From: Microlunatus endophyticus
Lineage (GTDB): Bacteria; Actinomycetota; Actinomycetes; Propionibacteriales; Propionibacteriaceae
Direction of reading: 5' to 3'
DNA length: 64,000 bases
Assembly: GCF_014646195.1 (NCBI RefSeq)
Contig: NZ_BMMZ01000004.1
Span: 1 to 64,000, forward strand
Shown here: positions 1 through 9,698 of the stretch, in pieces
How the letters are laid out: every line of letters begins with the position of its first letter
Numbering within the stretch: position 1 is the stretch's first letter
Translations under genes and position numbers: made by a program
The notes under the pieces: model-generated
Databases searched by the model: none
What the model saw: the letters and a program-made list of their open reading frames with translations, nothing else
What the model was told of the DNA's origin: nothing

Positions 1-1
1 C

Positions 2-37
2 CTCGGCTACCACGTCACGCTCCAACCCGCCGCCTGA
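2..37 (+). CDS. C-terminal end of an upstream gene, probably ClpS adaptor (partial)
   Basis: An open frame enters from the left edge and ends with LGYHVTLQPAA and a TGA stop. Only eleven residues are visible. Actinobacteria usually carry clpS, the N-degron adaptor of the Clp protease, immediately before the DUF2017 gene that follows here, and a short TLQ/TLE-type tail is plausible for ClpS. The assignment therefore rests mainly on gene order known from mycobacteria. Confidence 0.4.
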   Translation, partial: LGYHVTLQPAA

Positions 38-110
38 CCCAGTGCCCACCGTCAGGTCATTTTCGAACTAGAGCGCTGCCGGCTGTCCTTGACGGTAGCC
101 TGGCCGGTCT

Positions 111-689
111 ATGCACAGGTTCAAGCGCCGCGGCGGGGTGATCAGCACCGACCTCAGTGCCGACGAGGTCGCGATGCTGGATTCGCTGCTGCACGAGTTG
201 ATCGAGCTGGTCGCTCCGGGCGAACCGCAAGGCGATCAGCCGACGGCCGGCGAGGAGTCCGACGACCCGTTCGAGGCCTGGGCGGCCGAGCTGGGGGACC
301 AGGGTCCGGTGGAGACACCCGATGATCCGGTGCTGCGGCGACTGCTGCCGGACGCGTACCCCGACGACCCCAAGGCATCGGCCGAATTCCGCCGGTTCAC
401 CGACCGCGATCTGCGGCGCAAGAAGGTCGCCGATGCCGAGGTGGCGCTGCGGCATCTGGCCGCCACTGACGGCGGCCAGCAGGATCTGCGGATCCCGATC
501 GCCGAGGCCGGGAGTTGGTTGCGAGTGCTGACCAGCCTGCGGTTGGCCGTCGCCGGACGGCTGGGGATCACCGACAACGACAGCGCCGATGCCGTCGCCA
601 TGATCGATGACGACGACCCGCGCGCCTTCATGGTCAGCATCTACGACTGGCTCGGCTTCGCCCAGGAGACGCTCGTCTCCGCCCTCTGA
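111..689 (+). CDS. DUF2017 family protein
   Basis: This 192-residue protein begins MHRFKRRGG and continues with an acidic, helix-rich sequence. Near its end it has the segment YDWLGFAQETLV, typical of DUF2017. The family has no established biochemical role. It is conserved in Actinobacteria between clpS and the CysO/Mec/CysM genes, and that is its position here. No signal peptide or membrane segment is seen. It is separated from mec by a copper ATPase gene on the opposite strand, so the usual run of genes is broken in this genome. The family call is secure; the function is unknown. Confidence 0.85.
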   Translation: MHRFKRRGGVISTDLSADEVAMLDSLLHELIELVAPGEPQGDQPTAGEESDDPFEAWAAELGDQGPVETPDDPVLRRLLPDAYPDDPKASAEFRRFTDRDLRRKKVADAEVALRHLAATDGGQQDLRIPIAEAGSWLRVLTSLRLAVAGRLGITDNDSADAVAMIDDDDPRAFMVSIYDWLGFAQETLVSAL

Positions 690-733
690 GTTGCTCCAGC
701 TCCGCCGTCCTCGCTCCAGTCGAGCCGGGTTGA

Positions 734-3097
734 TCAGTCGAGGTGCCGGCTCCGGAGCCGCAGGGCGTTCGTGATCACCGAGACCGAGGACAGCGCCATC
801 GCGGCGGCGGCGATGATCGGTGACAGCAGTAGACCGAAGGCGGGGTAGAGGACGCCGGCGGCGATCGGGATCCCAGCCGCGTTGTAGACGAAGGCGAAGA
901 TCAGATTCTGCCGGATGTTGCCCATCACCGCCCGGGACAGCCGCCGAGCCCGGACGATGCCGATCAGGTCGCCGTGCAGCAGGGTGACGCCGGCCGACTC
1001 GATCGCCACGTCGGTGCCGGTCGACATTGCCAGGCCGACATCGGCGGCGGCCAGCGCCGGGGCGTCGTTGACGCCGTCTCCGGCCATCGCCACCACCTTG
1101 CCCGCCTCGCGAAGGCGGCGTACGACCTCGCTCTTGTGCTCAGGCAACACTTCCGCCTCCACCTCGGAGATGTCGAGCCGGTCGGCCACTGCCTCGGCGG
1201 TTGTCCGGTTGTCACCGGTCAGCATGACGACACTGAGCCCTTCGGAGCGCAGCGCGGCGATCGCGGACCGGGTGTTGGCCCTGATCGGATCGGCGATCGC
1301 CAGCAGGGCCGTCGGCAGGTTGTCGATCGCGACGAAGATCACGGTCGCGCCGTCGCCGCGCAGCTGGGCCGCCTGCTCGGAGAGGGCCTGCGGGTCGGTC
1401 CCGTGGTCGGACAGTAGTTCGGCCGTACCGACCAGGACCTGGTGACCCTCGACCGTCCCGACAACCCCTCGGCCGGCGGGTGCGTCGAAGTCAGCGGCCT
1501 CGGGCACGCTGAGCTTGCGATCGGATGCCTCCGCGACCACCGCACGAGCCAGCGGATGCTCGGATGACCGTTCAACCGCGGCCGCGAGCCGCAGCACCTC
1601 GTCATCGGTCCACTCGGCACCGGTTCGTACGATCCTGGTCACGGCCGGCCGTCCCTCGGTCAGCGTGCCGGTCTTGTCGACCACCAGAGTGTCGACCTCC
1701 TCCATCCGCTCGAGCGCTTCGGCGTTCTTGATCAAGACGCCGGACCGAGCGCCGCGTCCGACTCCGACCATGATCGAGATCGGGGTCGCGAGCCCAAGTG
1801 CGCAGGGACACGCGATGATCAACACCGCGACGCCGGCGATCAGCCCGTGTGCCGCGCGGGGCTCGGGACCGACGAGTGACCAGACCACGAACGCGATGAC
1901 CGCGGCCGCGATCACAGCCGGTACGAAGATCCCGGACACTTTGTCGGCCAGCCGCTGGATCGGCGCGCGGGATCGCTGTGCCTCGGCCACCATGGACACG
2001 ATCCGGGCCAGGACCGTGTCGTGGCCGATCTTGTCCGCGCGCATGATCAACATCCCGGAACTGTTGAGCGTCCCGCCGATCACCGGATCGTCGGCGCCCT
2101 TGCCGACCGGCAGCGATTCACCGGTGACCAGGGATTCGTCGACCGACGAGCGGCCGTCGACGACGGTGCCGTCGACGGGGATCTGCTCACCCGGCCGGAT
2201 CCGCAGCCGGTCACCCGGTTGCAGCTGATCGACCGGCACGTCCTCGTCGCTGCCGTCGGCGCGGATCCGGCGCGCCGACTTCGGGGTCAGGTCCAGCAGG
2301 GCGCGGATCGCTCCCGAAGTCTGCTCACGGGCCCGCAACTCCAGCACCTGCCCGAGCAGCACCAGGACCGTGATCACCGCGGCGGCTTCGTAGTAGACGT
2401 CGACGGTGCCCTTGTCGCCGTGGAACGAAGCCGGGAAGATCCCCGGCGCCACCGTGGCGATCACGCTGTAGACCCAGGCCACCCCGGTGCCCATCGCGAT
2501 CAGGGTGAACATGTTGAGGCTGCGGTGGCGTACGGAGTCCCAGCCGCGGACGAAGAACGGCCAGCCGGCCCAGACGACCACCGGTGTGGCGAGCACGAAT
2601 TGCACCCAGACCTGGACCTCGGCCGGTATCACGGCATCGAGGTCGAACAGGTGCCCGGTCATTTCCAGCAGGAAGACCGGTGCGGCCAACACCAGCCCGA
2701 TCCAGAACCGCCGTGCCATGTCGATCAGTTCGGCGCTGGGCTCCGCGTCCGCCGTGATCGTGACCGGTTCGAGCGCCATGCCGCAGATCGGGCAGGCGCC
2801 GGGTCCCGGGCGGCGGATCTCCGGGTGCATCGGGCAGGTGTACTCGCTCGACTGACGCCCGCCGTCCTCGGGGGCCTGCTCGTGGTGGTCGTGCTCGTGG
2901 TGCTCGTGCCGCTCACCGAGGTAGGCCTGGGGATCGGCGACGAACCGGGTCCGGCAACCGGCAGAGCAGAAGTAGTAGGACTCGCCGTCGAGCTCTGCGG
3001 TGTGCTCGCTGGTTCGGCCGACCGTCATCCCGCACACCGGGTCGATCGTCTGGGTGTCGGTCGCAGGGCGTTGGCCGTGGCTTCCCGGTGTGCTCAT
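734..3097 (-). CDS. copA: CopA-type heavy-metal (copper) P1B ATPase with YHS and metal-binding N-terminus
   Basis: This membrane pump of about 787 residues probably exports Cu(I) using ATP. The N-terminus holds a YHS-like module (DPVCGM near residue 19, FCSAGC near 43), a His-rich stretch near 63-71 and a heavy-metal-binding module (CPMHPE, then [10 protein letters not shown] near 102). The core shows the TGES loop, the CPC ion motif in [13 protein letters not shown], the phosphorylation site DKTGT, the SEHPLA histidine-proline site and GDGVND. The frame stays open to 3412, but that extension overlaps mec. The ATG at 3097 starts the YHS-containing protein and has a TATACT box just upstream at leaderless spacing. 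A CsoR-like operator overlaps that box. Copper rather than silver or another metal is inferred from the CPC class and the operator. Confidence 0.9.
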   Translation of the reverse strand: MSTPGSHGQRPATDTQTIDPVCGMTVGRTSEHTAELDGESYYFCSAGCRTRFVADPQAYLGERHEHHEHDHHEQAPEDGGRQSSEYTCPMHPEIRRPGPGACPICGMALEPVTITADAEPSAELIDMARRFWIGLVLAAPVFLLEMTGHLFDLDAVIPAEVQVWVQFVLATPVVVWAGWPFFVRGWDSVRHRSLNMFTLIAMGTGVAWVYSVIATVAPGIFPASFHGDKGTVDVYYEAAAVITVLVLLGQVLELRAREQTSGAIRALLDLTPKSARRIRADGSDEDVPVDQLQPGDRLRIRPGEQIPVDGTVVDGRSSVDESLVTGESLPVGKGADDPVIGGTLNSSGMLIMRADKIGHDTVLARIVSMVAEAQRSRAPIQRLADKVSGIFVPAVIAAAVIAFVVWSLVGPEPRAAHGLIAGVAVLIIACPCALGLATPISIMVGVGRGARSGVLIKNAEALERMEEVDTLVVDKTGTLTEGRPAVTRIVRTGAEWTDDEVLRLAAAVERSSEHPLARAVVAEASDRKLSVPEAADFDAPAGRGVVGTVEGHQVLVGTAELLSDHGTDPQALSEQAAQLRGDGATVIFVAIDNLPTALLAIADPIRANTRSAIAALRSEGLSVVMLTGDNRTTAEAVADRLDISEVEAEVLPEHKSEVVRRLREAGKVVAMAGDGVNDAPALAAADVGLAMSTGTDVAIESAGVTLLHGDLIGIVRARRLSRAVMGNIRQNLIFAFVYNAAGIPIAAGVLYPAFGLLLSPIIAAAAMALSSVSVITNALRLRSRHLD

Positions 3098-3102
3098 ACC
3101 GG

Positions 3103-3124
3103 AAGTATACCCCCCATGGGTATA
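3103..3124 (-). promoter_or_regulatory. CsoR-type operator overlapping the copA -10 box
   Basis: The palindrome TATACCC-N5-GGGTATA spans 3106-3124. It matches the ATACCC...GGGTAT pattern known for CsoR copper repressors of actinomycetes. Read on the minus strand, TATACT (3108-3103) is a good -10 hexamer lying five bases before the ATG at 3097, so the transcript is probably leaderless. Repressor bound here would cover the -10 box. No csoR gene lies in the window. Confidence 0.7.
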
Positions 3125-3188
3125 TGTGCGATCTCGGAGTGCGAGCGGCGTACGACCCGCTTGGCTGGGGTCCATAAGCTGCGACATC

Positions 3189-3611
3189 GTGTTGAGGATC
3201 GCCCGCGCCCACGTCGACGAGATGATCGCGCATGCCAGGGCGGACCACCCGGACGAGGCCTGCGGGGTGATCGTCGGGCCCGAGGGGTCGGACCGTCCCG
3301 CCCGCCTGGTGCGGATGATCAACGCCGACCGGTCGCCGACGTTCTTCCGTTTCGACCCGTCCGAGCAGTTGCAGCTGGCGAAACAGCTCGACGCCGCCGA
3401 CGAGGAGATCATCGTCGTCTACCACAGCCATACGGCGACCGAGGCCTACCCGTCGCGGACCGACATCTCGTACGCGTCCGAACCCCAGGCGCACTATGTG
3501 CTGGTGTCCACGGCCGAATCGGGGAGGGATGAAGGGCCGGTGTCCGTACGGTCCTACCGGATCGTCGACGGCCAGGTGACCGAGGAAGAGCTGGACATCG
3601 TCGAGGACTAG
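3189..3611 (+). CDS. mec: Mec-type JAMM metalloprotease acting on CysO-cysteine
   Basis: This 140-residue Mov34/MPN (JAMM) zinc protease is expected to release newly made cysteine from the thiocarboxylate carrier CysO. The JAMM signature [14 protein letters not shown] is intact, with its two histidines, serine and aspartate, and the upstream glutamate lies in DEACGV. It aligns closely with mycobacterial Mec over its whole length, including SPTFFRFD and SYRIVDG. The GTG at 3189 gives the family length; the open frame further upstream is a shadow overlapping copA. cysO and cysM follow on the same strand, so the three cysteine genes form one unit. Confidence 0.92.
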   Translation: MLRIARAHVDEMIAHARADHPDEACGVIVGPEGSDRPARLVRMINADRSPTFFRFDPSEQLQLAKQLDAADEEIIVVYHSHTATEAYPSRTDISYASEPQAHYVLVSTAESGRDEGPVSVRSYRIVDGQVTEEELDIVED

Positions 3612-3710
3612 TCGGCGACCGATGGAATATCTGTCGCGAACAGGGATGTTTCGCATCTAGAAGGATTGAGCCTGGCGGCCGGACGGCCGCCGAAGAACAG
3701 GAGTGACCAG

Positions 3711-3989
3711 ATGGCGGTCGAAGTCAAGATCCCGACGATCCTGCGCACCTACACCGGCGGCGAGAAGACCGTCACCGGTAACGGCGGCACGCTGGGCCAG
3801 GTGATCGACGACCTGGAGAGCCGCCACGCCGGCCTGAAGGACCGCTTGGTCGAGGCCGACGGGTTGCGTCGTTTCGTCAACGTCTACATCAACGACGAGG
3901 ACGTCCGCTTCTCCGGCGGGCTGGACGCCACGGTCTCCGACAACGACGTGGTCGTGGTGCTTCCGGCGGTTGCCGGCGGCTCGCGCTGA
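3711..3989 (+). CDS. cysO: CysO ubiquitin-like sulfur carrier (MoaD/ThiS fold)
   Basis: This 92-residue beta-grasp sulfur carrier supplies the sulfur used by CysM. It contains the family segments IPTILRTYTGG and FVNVYINDEDVRFSGG and ends LPAVAGGSR. In mycobacterial CysO the chain ends at Gly-Gly, which is adenylated and thiocarboxylated. Here two extra residues, SR, follow the diglycine, so removal would be needed before activation; the neighbouring Mec protease is the obvious candidate. AGGAG stands about eight bases before the ATG at 3711, which fixes the start against a longer upstream frame. Confidence 0.92.
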   Translation: MAVEVKIPTILRTYTGGEKTVTGNGGTLGQVIDDLESRHAGLKDRLVEADGLRRFVNVYINDEDVRFSGGLDATVSDNDVVVVLPAVAGGSR

Positions 3990-4000
3990 TCGAGCACTGA

Positions 4001-4954
<954 letters not shown>

Positions 4955-4991
4955 GGTTCCCGGGCTACGACCGCGGTCGCACGGATCGGAT

Positions 4992-5033
4992 CCCTGAGCC
5001 TGTCGAAGGGTGTGCCGCGGTTGTGACAGGCTC
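4992..5033. repeat. Inverted-repeat hairpin containing the common CCCTGAGCCTGTCGAAGGG word
   Basis: The word CCCTGAGCCTGTCGAAGGG (4992-5010) is followed by GACAGGCTC (5025-5033), which pairs with GAGCCTGTC (4996-5004). Related words are scattered through many high-GC genomes. The hairpin lies between cysM and the next gene, so it may serve as a terminator or be a dispersed intergenic repeat. There is no T-run after it. Confidence 0.5.
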
Positions 5034-5038
5034 GGGGC

Positions 5039-6052
5039 ATGTCCGAGTCGATGATCAGCGTGCTTCTCCTGGTGCTGCCGCTGATGATCACCGTCGGGGT
5101 GTGCTGGATCGCGCTGGGACGGACCCGGGCCGAGCCGCGGCGGCTGTCCAACGCGTACTGGCTGCTGGTGGCCGGATTCCTTGCCCTGCAGACCCTTGCC
5201 GATCTCGGCTTGCCCGGATTCGGTGGGTATGCCGTGGTGATCATCCTGGCGCCGTTGCTGGTGCTCTGTCTGGCCGTCTTCCTGATCTTGAACGGCGTCG
5301 TGATGCTGAGACGGGAGCGGCCCACGATCGCAAACCTGCTGTCGTTGATCACCGGTATCGCGCTGCTGGTGATCATCGTTGGTACGCTGCCGGTGATCTT
5401 GTCGCGGATACCCTGGCTGATCAGCCTGTTGATCATCGCCCTGGTCCTGGTCGGCTACTTCGGATTCCATTTCGTGGCCTTCGTCGGCTACGCGCTGCTT
5501 TATCCGCGATTGGTCCGCGACCGGACGGCCGACTGGGTCGTCGTGCTCGGGTCCGGGCTCGGTGACGGTGTCCGGGTGACGCCACTGCTGGCTTCCCGGA
5601 TCAGGGTGGGGATGGTTGAGCGGACCCGCCGCAACGCGCGGCTACTGGTGCTCTCGGGTGGGCAGGGCCCGGATGAGGAGCGATCCGAAGGTCACGCGAT
5701 GGCGGACTGGGCGATCGCGAACGGCGCCGATCCGCAAGGAGTGCTTGTCGAGGACCGGTCCCGCAACACCGAGCAGAATCTTCGCTACTCAGCGGAGTTG
5801 GTCCCGGCCGGTGGCCAGGGTGTGATCGTGACGAGCAACTACCATACGCTCCGGGCGGCGATGCTTGCCCGCAAGATCGGGCTGCCCGCCCAGGCGGTTG
5901 GCGCACCGACTGCCGGCTACTACTGGCCGAGTGCGATGATCCGGGAGTTCGTCGCCGTGCTGGCCGAGCACAAGGTCGCCCATCTCCTCCTGATCGTGGT
6001 GGTCGGCGGCCCGCTGATCGCCCTGACGATCTCGGCATGGGCACAGGGCTGA
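5039..6052 (+). CDS. YdcF/ElyC-like (DUF218) membrane protein
   Basis: The N-terminal half of this 337-residue protein has about five hydrophobic segments (near 5-24, 42-58, 63-86, 97-120 and 124-146). A DUF218 domain follows, with WVVVLGSGL, LLVLSGGQG, the conserved EDRSRNTEQN and VTSNYHTLRA. A last membrane helix lies at 315-335. DUF218 proteins such as SanA and ElyC affect envelope integrity, and their substrate is not established. The ATG at 5039 lies right after the 4992-5033 hairpin. The family is clear; the role is unknown. Confidence 0.8.
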   Translation: MSESMISVLLLVLPLMITVGVCWIALGRTRAEPRRLSNAYWLLVAGFLALQTLADLGLPGFGGYAVVIILAPLLVLCLAVFLILNGVVMLRRERPTIANLLSLITGIALLVIIVGTLPVILSRIPWLISLLIIALVLVGYFGFHFVAFVGYALLYPRLVRDRTADWVVVLGSGLGDGVRVTPLLASRIRVGMVERTRRNARLLVLSGGQGPDEERSEGHAMADWAIANGADPQGVLVEDRSRNTEQNLRYSAELVPAGGQGVIVTSNYHTLRAAMLARKIGLPAQAVGAPTAGYYWPSAMIREFVAVLAEHKVAHLLLIVVVGGPLIALTISAWAQG

Positions 6053-6086
6053 CGCCGGCGCGGCCCGGCGCACTATCGTCGGCTTC

Positions 6087-7313
6087 ATGGATGCTTCCAA
6101 CGATGCAGCAACCGATCCCGCACTGGTGATCGTCGGCGGAGGTCTCGCCGGGATGAAGGCGATCGAGGAACTGCGCGAGCAGGGGCACGACGGACCGATC
6201 ACCCTGGTCGCGGCCGAGGATCACCTGCCCTATGAGCGGCCGGTGCTGTCCAAGGGATTCCTGCTGGGCAGTGAGTCCCGGGACTCGGCGTTCAGCCATG
6301 ATCAACAGTGGTACGCCGATCACGACGTCGACCTGCTGCTCGCCGATCCGGCCGCCCGGCTCGATCCTGCCGGTCATACGATCACCACGCAGTCCGGCCT
6401 GCAGATCGCATACCGGAAACTGTTGCTGGCAACCGGATCCGAGCCGCGTACGCTCCCGCTTCCCGGCGCGGACGCAGCGAACGTCTTCACCTTGCGCGAC
6501 GTCGACGATGCCGACAAGATCGACTCCGCCCTGACCGTGTTGGCCGACAGCGGCCGACCGCTGGTGATCATCGGAGGCGGCTGGATCGGGCTGGAAGTGG
6601 CCGCCGCTGCTCGGCAGCGAGACATCGACGTCACCGTCCTCGAGGCGCTGGACCAGCCGCTGCTGGGTGTCCTGGGTGCTGAGGTGGCGCGGGTCTTCGC
6701 CGATCTGCACACTGAGCACGGGGTCCACCTGGTCACCGGCGCCAAGGTCTCCGGCATCGCGACCGACGACGGGCGGGCGACAGCCGTCAGTACCGAGGAC
6801 GGTGCCCGCTACGGCGCCGGTGCCGTACTGATCGGGATCGGAGCCGCTCCGCGGATCTCACTGGCTGCCGACGCCGGACTCGCCGTTGATCATGGTGTGC
6901 TCACCGACGGCTCGCTGCAGACCTCCGCCCCGGATGTCTACGCGGCCGGTGACATCGCCGAAGTCGATCATCCGCTGATCGGCGGCCGGGTCCGGGTGGA
7001 GCATTGGGCCTGGGCCAACGACACCGGTCCGGTTGCGGCCCGGGCGATGCTGGGCCAGGACTCGGCGATCGACTTCCTGCCGTTCTTCTTCACCGACCAG
7101 TACGACCTCGGGATGGAATACATCGGCTACGTCGCGCCGGGTAGCAGGCCGCAGGTCGAGCTGCGCGGCGACGTCGGTGGCCGGCAGTTCCAGGCGTACT
7201 GGATCGTCGACGGCAAGGTGGCCGCCGGGATGCACGTCAACGACTGGGACAACGGCATCGACCCGATCAAGGAGATCGTGTTGTCCGGTGACTCTGCGCG
7301 AATCCCGTCCTGA
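6087..7313 (+). CDS. FAD/NAD(P)H-dependent ferredoxin reductase-like oxidoreductase
   Basis: This is a 408-residue pyridine nucleotide-disulfide oxidoreductase of the ferredoxin/rubredoxin reductase or AIF type. It has the FAD-binding VIVGGGLAGM near residue 12, the LLATGSEP loop, the NAD(P) site VIIGGGWIGLEVA near 155, and the second FAD motif VYAAGDIAEV near 290. No redox-active CxxC is seen, which fits transfer of electrons to a partner protein. The C-terminal reductase domain (FFTDQYDLGMEYIGY) matches oxygenase-type ferredoxin reductases. No ferredoxin or oxygenase gene is adjacent, so the partner is unknown. Confidence 0.82.
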   Translation: MDASNDAATDPALVIVGGGLAGMKAIEELREQGHDGPITLVAAEDHLPYERPVLSKGFLLGSESRDSAFSHDQQWYADHDVDLLLADPAARLDPAGHTITTQSGLQIAYRKLLLATGSEPRTLPLPGADAANVFTLRDVDDADKIDSALTVLADSGRPLVIIGGGWIGLEVAAAARQRDIDVTVLEALDQPLLGVLGAEVARVFADLHTEHGVHLVTGAKVSGIATDDGRATAVSTEDGARYGAGAVLIGIGAAPRISLAADAGLAVDHGVLTDGSLQTSAPDVYAAGDIAEVDHPLIGGRVRVEHWAWANDTGPVAARAMLGQDSAIDFLPFFFTDQYDLGMEYIGYVAPGSRPQVELRGDVGGRQFQAYWIVDGKVAAGMHVNDWDNGIDPIKEIVLSGDSARIPS

Positions 7314-7325
7314 GGTCCGAGGCCG

Positions 7326-9617
7326 CTACGGCGAGACCCGGCTGGTGTCCAGGGCCTCCACCTGGATGCCGAGCGACTGCGCCAAGGTGGCCAGCGAGCC
7401 GTCGATCAGTTCGAGATCGCGGAAGGCCAGCTGCCGAGGCGTGGTGACATCCTCATCGTCCAGCCCACTGGCGATCCGGTCGAAGAGCGCGGCCGAGCGC
7501 ATGTAGGTCCGGTCGGTGAAGGACTGCTCCTCGAAGGCCTCGATGATCTCCTTGATCGAGTTGGACAAGAGTTTGCCGGCGGTCTGCAGCTCGACCCCGA
7601 GCTCCTCGGGCAGGCAGGAGCTCCAGCCGGTGTCGATGACCAGGTTGCGGGCGTAGTGCCGGGACGAGGTGGCGGCGTACCAGAACTGCTCCCGCAGCCC
7701 ACCGCCACCGACACCGGGCAGCCGCCCGCGCAATGGTCGGGTCGCCGCCTCGAGAGCCTGGTAGGCGGCGTCCAGCCGTCGCGCTGCTGCCCGTAGATCG
7801 CTGTCGCTGCCGGGCTCGCGCAGCCGCTCGATCGCCAGTCCGGCGACCTCGTCGAGGGCCTGCAGATGCTCGCGGGTGGCGACCGCCACCACCTGCCGGA
7901 TCCGGACCGGCAGCACGAACAGCACGGTCAACGACGCGATCGCGGCACCGATCGCGGTCTCGGCGAGCCGTAACAGCAGCAGCGCGTCGGTGAATTCGTT
8001 CAGCTGGACGTAGAGCTGGGCCATCATCACGGTGATGCCGATGACCATGAAGGCGTAGCTGACCCGCAGCAGGTAGATGCCGAAGAACAGCGCGACCAGG
8101 ATGACCATGATCGACATCCGGGTGTGGTCGCCGATCAGGTGGGCCAGCACGACGCCGACCACGACCCCGATCAGGGTCCCGAGCACCCGGTAGGCGCTCT
8201 TGCGGATCTGTTCGGTCGCATTGTGCGCACCCATGAAGGTGACGAAGGTGGCGATCACCGCCCAGTAGAAGCGCTGCGGCGACACCAGGCTGCCGACGAT
8301 GATCGAACCGGTCACCGCGACAGCCATCTGGATCGTCACCCGGGCGTACGGTTCCAGCTTGACTCGGTCGATCCAGCGTGCCCCGGCCTCCGTGGACGCG
8401 GTTGCGCTGACCTTCTGCGAGCCGGGCAGCCAGCCGCCGGCCAGCGTGACGGCGGGATCGAACGGGTTGTCGCTGTCGTCAGGGATGTCGCTCGGCTCCG
8501 GGTGGTCGCGGATCATCCGCATCACCTCGGCGTGACCGATCACCGAGGTGGTGAAGCGGTGCAGGACGATCCTGATGGTCTGGTCCAGCCGCTTGGACTC
8601 GTCGGCTCCGTCGGCGGGGCCAGTCTCCTTGAGTCGCGTCCGGATCGCGTTCGCCGCCTCCTTGGCGCCGTCGGGATCCCGGTCCCGGACGGCGATCAGC
8701 GCCTGCCGGACCAGTGCGCGGAGGTCCGCCGGCACCTCCGGGTCGCTCAGCCGTTCGGCGAACCGGGCGGTGTTGGTCAGGGTCAGCTCGGAGTCGAAGA
8801 CCCGTTGGTGCAGCGCGGCCGCCGTCGCACCGCGGGGTAGTGCGGCCTGATCGGCGAGCTGGGCGTCGACCATCAGTGCGCACTCGTTCAGCCGGATCAG
8901 CAGCTTCTGCAGCAGCCGGCTGCGTTGTTTGTCACCGGGGTCGTCGAGCAGGTCGATCGCGGCATCGGCGACCTGGCTGACCCGGCCGACGAAGGACCGC
9001 CGCAGCCGGCGCAACGCCGTCCGCCGACTGGGATAGAACAACGTGAACTGCGCGATGATCGCCACCGCGGTCCCGACGATCACGATCAACGCCAGTTGTC
9101 CGAGATCGGCGATGGTCATCAATCGGCCCAGGAAGAAGCCGAAGAAGTCGCCCATGAAAAGCAGCTGGCCGCCGAAGAATCCTCGTGGCCCGAAACGCCG
9201 CAGGTAGGCGCCGGCAGCCAGCACGACGACCAGCGAGGCGAGCGCAGCGACGTGGAACGGCGCCAGCGCCAGACCAAGCGCCATCCCGCCGATCATCGGC
9301 ACCGGAACCAGCGCGAGACTGGCCAGCACCGCCAGTGGACGCTGGAACATCGGCCCGACGAAGGTCGAGATCATGCCCACCACGGCGCCGACCATCATCG
9401 CGATCACAGTGGCGGCATGGTCGGTCTGCCCGGTGGTCCTGGCCAGTAACCACTCGGCCAGCATGGCCGCGCCGATGGACGCGACCGCCTGCCCGGCCGT
9501 CCGCAGCCGGGTCAGCCCGGGGTCGGAAGCGACGAAACGCTCCCACCATTCGTACGGCGGCTGGATCTGCCGCACCGGCTGCATTGCCGGCGTCTGGGGT
9601 GCGATCCCGGCGCTCAC
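7326..9617 (-). CDS. FUSC-family membrane protein (aromatic-acid exporter-like)
   Basis: This 763-residue protein has two sets of membrane helices: the N-terminal set near residues 45-195 and the second near 420-560. Each is followed by a helical cytoplasmic domain. That is the layout of the FUSC/YccS/AaeB superfamily, whose characterised members help efflux of aromatic acids or fusaric acid. Segments such as FYWAVIATFVTFMGAHNATEQ and RVLGTLIGVVVGVVLAHL carry the family signature. It is transcribed away from the reductase gene and ends 12 bases from it. The substrate cannot be told from sequence. Confidence 0.8.
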   Translation of the reverse strand: MSAGIAPQTPAMQPVRQIQPPYEWWERFVASDPGLTRLRTAGQAVASIGAAMLAEWLLARTTGQTDHAATVIAMMVGAVVGMISTFVGPMFQRPLAVLASLALVPVPMIGGMALGLALAPFHVAALASLVVVLAAGAYLRRFGPRGFFGGQLLFMGDFFGFFLGRLMTIADLGQLALIVIVGTAVAIIAQFTLFYPSRRTALRRLRRSFVGRVSQVADAAIDLLDDPGDKQRSRLLQKLLIRLNECALMVDAQLADQAALPRGATAAALHQRVFDSELTLTNTARFAERLSDPEVPADLRALVRQALIAVRDRDPDGAKEAANAIRTRLKETGPADGADESKRLDQTIRIVLHRFTTSVIGHAEVMRMIRDHPEPSDIPDDSDNPFDPAVTLAGGWLPGSQKVSATASTEAGARWIDRVKLEPYARVTIQMAVAVTGSIIVGSLVSPQRFYWAVIATFVTFMGAHNATEQIRKSAYRVLGTLIGVVVGVVLAHLIGDHTRMSIMVILVALFFGIYLLRVSYAFMVIGITVMMAQLYVQLNEFTDALLLLRLAETAIGAAIASLTVLFVLPVRIRQVVAVATREHLQALDEVAGLAIERLREPGSDSDLRAAARRLDAAYQALEAATRPLRGRLPGVGGGGLREQFWYAATSSRHYARNLVIDTGWSSCLPEELGVELQTAGKLLSNSIKEIIEAFEEQSFTDRTYMRSAALFDRIASGLDDEDVTTPRQLAFRDLELIDGSLATLAQSLGIQVEALDTSRVSP

Positions 9618-9698
9618 GCCGTTTCGTTGTGGATTGTTGGGGAGAAGGGCGCCATGATCGCAGATTAGCGCCGCCGACCCGGCTCGTCGCGCGAGGGC

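Noticed and set aside
2021..3532. A 503-codon plus-strand frame antisense to copA
   Set aside because: It runs opposite to a clear P-type ATPase and through the mec start, with a composition typical of antisense frames.
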